NCBI GenBank assembly: GCA_965222725.1
Contig: OZ244969.1
Span: 1,240,001-1,304,000 of the forward strand
Origin: GCA-2748575 sp965222725
GTDB lineage: Bacteria > Pseudomonadota > Gammaproteobacteria > Pseudomonadales > Ketobacteraceae
DNA length: 64,000 nucleotides
Direction: 5' to 3'
Shown here: in pieces, positions 9,410 to 18,400 of the stretch
How the letters are laid out: each line of letters starts with the position of its first letter
How positions within the stretch are numbered: position 1 is the first letter of the stretch
Translations under genes and position numbers: made by a program
The notes under the pieces: generated by a model
What the model was told of the DNA's origin: nothing
Seen by the model: the letters and a program-made list of their open reading frames with translations, nothing else
Databases searched by the model: none

Positions 9410-12400
9410 ATGAAGAATGGTTCAAACGAAGGCGCTTCATTCTCTTTGTTAAAGAGCTTTCTTGTACTGACACTGGTTACGCTTCTGGCAGCCTGTGGCG
9501 GTAACAGTAACACCTACGATGAAATTGGTGGTGATTCAGGAGGAGGCTTGGGCTCCGGTGATGGCGGCGGTGGCGGTGATGATGGCCCCGGCGCATTGGA
9601 ACTTGGTGGTGGCGGTGTTAAAGGCCCGCTGGCTAACGCCATTGTGAATGTATATGACGTGGACACGACAGCCGAAGGCTTCCGTGGAACCGTTGTCGCC
9701 ACGGGTGAAACCAATGCCCAGGCCAAGATTGTGAATGTGGAACTGCCGCGGCCGGCGGAACCGCCCTACATTCTTGAAATCGTGGCGGACGACGACACCA
9801 CCGACCTGACTACCGGCCAGGCGCCTGTGATTACCCTGATGCGCTCGGTAATCACTCAGACCAAACTGGATGCCGGTGGTAATATCTATGCGACCCCGTT
9901 AACCACCATGGCGGTGGGTCTGGCGGTGCGTAACGCCGACTCTGACAGTGCGCCAACCTGGAATGACCGTGACGGCGACAGTGTGACCGATCTTGGCCTT
10001 GGTGATGACGTTGTTACCGAAGAAGAGTTTCTTTCTGCGTTATTGATTGCGGCGGGTCAGGTCAAATCCACCGTCGGCTTTGGTATGGGCGAGGACATCG
10101 ATATTTTTGATGCGCCGCCTTTGATTGATGAAACCACAGACACCCCTGAAAAACAGGAAAATACTGCGGCTTATCGTGCAGCTGTAGAGGCGGTTTCTTC
10201 CGTTGTATCCCAGATCAATGATGCCGTGGGTTCCAATGACCCCAATGCGGTACTGGATCAGGTCACCAATGACCTGGCGGATGGCCAGATCGATGGCCAG
10301 GTGGATGGACAGGTATCCGATCTGTTTGGTGGTGACTCCGATACCGCCGATGCTTCACTGGAACTGTTCCAGCAGGATCCGGCTTCTCTCCCCATTCCCA
10401 ATTCCAATCAAACCGTTGGCCAGATCAAATCGGTTATCGACAGCGAAAAAACCAGTACCGGTAATACCGGCACCAATACTGAAATTGATACCGAAGAAGA
10501 AGTGGAAATGAAACCGGCCGAAACGGATCCGGATCTGGACGATGACAATGTTCCTAATGATCGCGATGCTTTCCCAACGGATCCCAACGAAGACACCGAT
10601 ACTGATCGCGATGGCCTGGGTAACAATGCCGACACCGACGATGATGGTGATGGTGTTATTGACGATAACGACGCCTTCCCGCTGAACCCCGCAGAAAATA
10701 AGGATACCGACGACGACGGTATTGGTAACAATGAAGATACCGATGATGACGGCGACGGTGTATCCGATGCCAACGATGACTTCCCGCTGGATGCTACTCG
10801 CAGTGATGCGACTGATCAGGATGGCGACGGCTGGCCTGCCGGGCAGGACAGCGATGATAGCAATGCATCCGTGCCTGCCATTGCCTATGTAGATACGGAT
10901 GGCGATGGCCAGGCAGACAGTGGCGGCGCTGCCCCTGATGAAGATGACGATAACGACGGTATACCGGATACAGAAGACGCCTTCCCCACCGATGCCACTG
11001 AAAGCAGCGATCTGGATGGTGACGGATTCGGAGATAACAAAGACGATGACGTTGACGGTGACGGCGTACCAAACCACACCGGTGGCGACACTGTAGCCAA
11101 CACGGATGCCAACAAAGTCACCGGCAGCTCTGCCGACAAATTCCCCCGTAACCCGTTTGAAGCCCGTGACACAGACCGCGACGGTATTGGCAACAACACT
11201 GATGAGGATGATGACGGTGACGGCGTACCGGACACAGTAGAAGAACAGCAAGGCTCTAATCCGCTGGATCGCGACACGGATGATGACGGTGTCATGGATA
11301 ATGTGGACCAGGCACCAACAGACCCCGATGTGCAGTTTGACTCTGATCGCGACGGTATTGATAACCGCGATGACAACTGTGCACTGCACTACAACCCGCT
11401 GCAACGTGATCTGGATGGCGATAGTCGTGGAGACGCCTGCGACAGTGACATGGATGGCGACGGTGTTGCCAACAGCGAAGATGCTTTCCCGCAAGATGAA
11501 ACTGAATCGGCGGATACCGATGGCGACGGCGTAGGCAACAATGAAGACACCGATGATGACAATGACGGTGTAGCCGATGCCAACGATGCCTTCCCCACCG
11601 ACGCTACCGAGCAAACGGATACGGATGGTGATGGCACCGGTAACAGCGCCGATACTGACGATGATGGCGACGGCACACCGGACACAGAAGATGCCTTCCC
11701 GCTGGATTCCAGCGAAGACACCGACACCGATGGCGATGGTATCGGCAATAACTCGGACACCGATGACGACGGCGATGGCGTACCTGATGCCTCGGATGCC
11801 TTCCCGCTGCAGGCATCGGCCAGTACGGATACCGATGGTGATGGTACCCCCAACACTTCAGACGATGATGACGATGGCGATGGTGTAATTGACACCGAAG
11901 ACGCCTTCCCGCTGAATCCCAACGAAACCCTGGACAGCGATGGCGACGGTGTGGGTAACAACACTGACACCGATGATGATAATGATGGTGTGAGTGATGA
12001 TGACGATCAGTTCCCGCTGGATGCGTCTGAGTATCAGGACACCGATGGCGACGGCACCGGTAACAATGCGGATACCGATGACGACGGCGACGGCAAACCG
12101 GATGCTTCCGACCCCTTCCCTTTAAACAGCGCGGAAGATACCGATAGTGATGGCGACGGTATCGGCAATAATGCCGACACTGACGATGATAACGACGGCG
12201 TTCCGGATGCGCAGGACGCGGCACCTACCAGTGACGACGGTGACAGCGACGGCGTGAAAGACGGCCGGGATAACTGCCCGAGCAATGCCAATGCTGATCA
12301 GCGCGATAATGATCGGGATGGCCAGGGTGATGTTTGTGACACCGACGACGATAATGACGGTCAGGCAGATGACGTTGATAACTGTCCATTTGCTTCCAAC

Positions 12401-15400
12401 GCGAATCAGAACGATCTTGATGACGATGATATCGGCGACGCCTGTGATTCAGACCGTGACGGCGACAGCGTCAACAACAATATTGATAACTGCCCTGCCA
12501 CTGCCAATACGGATCAGGCAGATCTGGATGGCAACGGCATCGGTGATGCCTGTGATGCCGATCAGGATCAGGACAGCGTCCCGGATGCTGTTGATAACTG
12601 CCCGGCGGTAGCCAACAGTGATCAGGCCAACTTTGATGGCGATTCACAAGGTGACGCCTGTGACAGCGATGACGATAACGACGGCCTGAGTGATACCGCC
12701 GAAACCAGTGGTAGCGCACACGACGGTCGTACCAGTGATCCGCTGGATCCGGATACCGATAATGATGGTGTGCGTGACAATAACGATGCCTTCCCCCGTG
12801 ATGCCAGTGAAACCGCAGACACCGATGGTGATGGCACCGGAGATAATGCCGATACCGATGGCGACAACGATGGTATCAACGATGATGTGGATAACTGCCC
12901 GGCAGTAAACTCTACCGATCAAACCGACACCGATGGTGACGGTAAAGGTAATGTCTGTGACAACGATGATGATGGCGACGGTGTACCGGATGGTTCCGAT
13001 GCGTTCCCGCTGAACCCCGATGAGCAGGTTGATACCGATAGTGACGGCACCGGTGATAACAGTGACAACTGCCCGGCAGTCAGCAACAACCAGTCTGAAG
13101 ATAATGATCAGGATGGTGTGGGTGATGCCTGTGACAATGACGATGATAACGATGGCATCGGTGATGCGCAGGATAACTGCCCCGTTAACGCTAACCCGGG
13201 TCAGCTCAATGCCGATGGCGACGAGTTGGGTAATGTCTGTGATACCGATGATGACAACGATGGCACCGATGACGCACAGGATAACTGTCCGCTCACTGCC
13301 AATGCGGATCAGACAGATACCGATCAGGATGGCCAGGGTAATGCCTGTGATACTGACGATGACGGCGACGGTCTGACGGACGCAGAGGAAAGTGCCAAAG
13401 GTACCAACCCGCTACTGGCAGATACTGATTCTGATGGCAGCGACGATGGTGCCGATAATTGCCCGGCTGTTTCCAACAGCGGCCAGGATGATATGGATGA
13501 GGATAACGTTGGCGACGCCTGCGATAACGATATTGACGGCGATGATGTGCTGAACGTGAACGAATCCGGTCAGGGTACCTCTGAAACCAATCCGGACAGT
13601 GATGAGGACGGCAGCAATGACGGTGTGGATAACTGCCCGGCCGTTGCCAACGCCAACCAGCAGAACAGCGATGGCGCCGAAGATGGCGGTGATGCCTGCG
13701 ACAGTGACGACGACAACGACGGCGTTGAAGATGAATCCGATAACTGCCCCACCGTATCCAATGAAGGCCAGGAAGATTCCAACACCGATGGTATTGGCGA
13801 TGCCTGTACCCAGGACACGGATGAAGACACCATCCCTGATGCGGTTGATAACTGTCCTGACATAGCCAACGAAGATCAGGCTGACCTGGATATGGATGGC
13901 AACGGTGATGCCTGTGATACCGACAGAGACGGTGATGGCGTTGACGACACTGCCGATAACTGCCCGGCCGTTGCCAATGAAGATCAGGTGGACCTGGATG
14001 AAGACGGTGAAGGCAATGCCTGTGACACAGATGATGACAATGACACCATTGCAGATGTTCAGGATAACTGCCCATTGGTAAGCAACCAGGATCAGGCCAA
14101 TGCCGATACCGACGGCCTGGGTAACGCCTGTGATGTTGACGATGACAACGACGGTGTTAACGACGATGTTGAGCCGGACCTGGGTACCAATCCGCTGAAC
14201 CCGGATACGGATTCCGATGGAGCCAATGACGGCAGCGACAATTGCCCGGTAGATGCCAATGAAGATCAGGCCGACCTGGACAACGATGGTGCCGGTAATG
14301 TCTGCGACTCGGATGACGATGGAGACGGTGTAGCGGATGACGTGGATAACTGTCCGGTAACATCCAACCCCAGTCAGTCTGATGCTGACAGCAACGGTGT
14401 GGGCGATGCCTGTGATGTGGCCAATGTAGAAGGTTTCTATCTGGATGAAAGCACCGTGCAAACCGACGGTGTAATCGAGAATCCACCTGCAGATACCCTG
14501 TTCCAGGAAAACTTCGAGCGTATGTGTGGCAAATCGGCAGATGAAGAATTTGCCCAGGTGACCCATATCGAGCAACTGGGTGAAAACCTGTTGTTCACCT
14601 TTGCCCAATACTTCGAACCTGAAGAGGGTGGCGGTGAAGGCGCCATCAATCTGGCGAACGAAATAACGGGTGGAACCCAGGACAGCCGGGTGAATACCGC
14701 GCCTGATGGCACGGAATACACCAGCAGTATCGACGTCAGCTTTACCGGCAGCCTGGATCCCAATACCGGAATTATCTCCGGTGTTCTGGAGGAGGCCTAT
14801 TCCCTGAGTGGGCCGGCAGGTGAGATCTTCAGCTGCACCTACACGTCCGATCAAACCATGACCCCGATGGATCCGGTTGCCTCAGGCGTGATGCTTAATG
14901 CTACCGGCACCGACCAGGGTTATGTGTGGATGGAAGCGGAGGAAATCCATATCGAAGATTTCGAGGGTGAGCCCACCCTGGAGTTTGAATACGGTGTGGT
15001 GAATACCGATGGCGAAACCTTCTACCTGTTCGATTTTGAAAGCGGACTCTTTGCTGAAGAAACCGAAGTCGACAGCGATCTGATGCTGGGCTCTTCCGGC
15101 TGGGTTACTGTGCCTGACAGCTTCCAGGTGGATGCCAGCGCTGCGACCGCCATTATCACCCGCGAAGATGCCAGTGGTAATGTGTATGAATCCATGGAAG
15201 TGGATTTCAGTACCGCGGTGATTAACGGCCTGCCCATGGCGGACTTTGTGCCCGAAGACTGGCGTGATATCGCATTGATTGATCCGTCACTGGCATTTGC
15301 TGGCGCCAGCTCCGATGTGAAAGCTGTTGCCATCGAAGTGGCTTCCACTATGGATTCCTATCATATCTGGTGTGATGATCACGGGTTTGGCGGAGACTTT

Positions 15401-18400
15401 ACGCTGGAATGCGGCAACATGGTCCCCACGGTTGATACTGCCGGCGAACCTGTTCCGGCAACAGCCCTGAGTGATGTGATTAATGACGCTGGTGGTACAC
15501 CGGTCCGTCCTTATGAAATGATTCAGGTGGGCTGGGGCCATGAAGGCGGAGAACTGCGTGCGTACCTGACAGGTACGGATACTTCCGGCGCCGTGGGAAC
15601 AGATGGTGATGTGGCTTTCTATAACGTGGACTATGAAGGCACCATCACACCAATCGACGGCGTAACCGCTAACTGGGCCGTTAGTGATCCCATGTCCAGT
15701 GGCGATGCGGTGCTGCAGTTTGCCGTGCCGGAGGCCCTGTATGAGGAATACGACATCGATGACGAAGGCGACAGCGTTATTCTTGCGGTGATTCCGGATT
15801 CAACAGAAGGCGATATCCTGCGGATCGGCAGCAAGCGGGAAGCCGGTGCATCTTTCAAAGAACAGGGTCTGAATGTTGCCGGTATCGATGAGGTGCTTGC
15901 CAACTTCGATTACACCGCGCCGGACTTTGATATTGATGGCTTCCCCGATGTTATCGACAACTGCCCGCAGGCGTATAACAGCGATCAGGCCGACGACAAC
16001 ACCTTTGAAGATGGTTTTGGTGAAGGTGATGCCTGCGAAGATCCCGACGGTGATGATATTCCGGCTACCGAAGATACCGACAATGATAACGACGGTGTGG
16101 ACGATGCCCTGGATGCATTCCCTTTCGATCCTTCAGAGCAGACTGATACGGACGACGACGGTATTGGCAACAACGAAGATACCGATGATGACAACGACGG
16201 TCTGACCGATGATGAGGAATTGGCGCTGGGTACTGATCCCGAGTCTGATGATACTGATTCGGATACGGTAACTGATGACATCGATAACTGCCCGACGATC
16301 GCCAATACCGATCAGACGGATTCCGATGGTGATGGTGTGGGTAATGTCTGTCAGGGCACGCCACCGGATCTTGCTGGCTTCTGGCGGGCGGAACGTGAAA
16401 TCACCAGCACTAACCACAGTGGCGATACCGGCTATTGTGAGGGGCTGGTTGGTGACACTGAAGCCACCATTGTACTGATGGATCAAACCGATCTGAATAT
16501 CATGATTTCCATGAGCAGCGAAGATTTTGAGCATGAAGGTGATATGGCCACGGTCTCGCCCAACGGCGACTTTATCTGGGACAATGAAGGTGATTTCAAT
16601 GAGTATGATGACACCGGCTTTGTGTACAGTGTGGCCGAAAGCTGGAGTGTTGACAGCACCGTTGATGACCTGGGTTCCCCGGCATTGATTGAGGATACGG
16701 CGGCAACAGAAGTGATCACCATTTACGAGGATGAAAACCAGACCGGCAACATCCTGGCAACTTGCGAGTACACCTACACCGCGACTCTGACCCGCATGAC
16801 TGGCGTGACAGCAGACAGCGTACTGGGACAGACATCCGCCAATGAAGGTTTTGCCTGGCTTGAAGCGGAGAGTGATTTTGTAGAAGACACGGCTGTGGAT
16901 GTATTCGAATTCGAGTACGGCGTGATTAACGAGCTGGGTGAAACCCAGTATGAGTGGGATGGTTCCCTGTTCACTCAGTTTACGCCGGATGCCGAATACA
17001 TTTTGAGCCCCACCGCCAGCTCCGGCTGGACTGCGTTGCCTGATCAGATCACATCGGTTGTTACCAATGCCAATCTGGCCAGCCTGAGTCTGTCGGTGGG
17101 TGAAGAGAACTTTGTCACTTACGAGTTGCTGTTCTTTGAAACCAGCGTTACCAACCTGCCGGTGGAAGGTTTTATACCGGAAGACTGGTTCGAAGGTGGC
17201 CTGCCGGAAGATACTACCTTTGCGGATCTGGATGCTGCAGCGTTCGGAGTTCACCTTGAGCTGGTTAACGACTATTACAGCTTCGATTGTGACTGGGAAG
17301 ATCAGTTTGATCTGGGGATGGCCTGTACCAATGCTCAGCCCATTGAATGGCCGGTGGAAAGTCAGACCGACTTTGCCCAGAGTCTGAGCCAGATGGTACA
17401 TATGACCGGTGAAGCGCCAACATCGCCGATTGGTGGTGTATGGATTGGTCGTACAGAGGAAGGTGACGATATCTTTGCCTGGCTTACCGGCTCCACCGGC
17501 GACGCCTCAGAAACTGATAGCGGTGATGTGGCCTTCTACACCTTTGATAATATGAGTGCCGAAGGACCGCAACTGGTGTCATCGGTGGTATCCACCTGGT
17601 CAGTTACAGATCCTCTGGATGACGACACCACGCTGGTGCTGGTATTCGATATTCCTCAGGATCTTTACGAGCAGCCTGGATTCCATATCGAATGGGATGA
17701 AACCAGCACTGTGGCCCTGGCTGTAGTGGAAGCAGGCGATGCATCCGGCTTTGTCCGCACCGGTGGCTTTATGGCGGCAGGTTACGAAGAGATCTTCAGC
17801 GGCCTGAATGTTCCCGCACTGAACGAAGTGCTGGCCGGCTTCAGCTATACCAAACCGGATACCGACAATGACGGTGTCTCTGATGATGAGGATCCCTGCC
17901 CCAATGACGAAACGGATTCCTGTGATACCGGCGGAGGCAACGACAGTGACTCCGATGGTGTAGAGGATGATGTGGATAACTGTCCCGGGGTTTACAATCC
18001 TGACCAGACTGATACGGATGACGATGGTACCGGTGATGCCTGTGAAGGGGGTGGTGTTGATGAAGACTCCGATGGCGTGGATGACAGCATTGACAATTGC
18101 CCGGGCATTTATAACCCCGATCAGAATGACACTGACGAAGATGGTATCGGTGATGCCTGTGATACCGGCGGAAGTCTTGATTCGGATTCTGACGGTGTAC
18201 CGGACAGTGATGATCCCTTCCCGTTTGATGAAACCGAAACCGCTGACGCCGATGAGGATGGTATTGGCGACAATCAGGACGATTTCCCGGACGATGCCTC
18301 TGAGCAGTATGACACCGACGGTGATGGCGTAGGAGATAACGCTGACTTGTGCCCGCTGGTGGCATCATCTTCGCAGGGTGTTAATCACAATGATGCCGAT

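Noticed and set aside
10526..14416. CRISPR or satellite-like array
   Set aside because: The periodicity is protein-coding (TSP3 units in one long frame).
10355..17401. Long minus-strand open frames (up to 480 codons) across the giant gene
   Set aside because: They are mirror frames of the low-complexity Asp-rich TSP3 repeats; their translations are repetitive Val/Ile- or His/Arg-rich text with no family resemblance.
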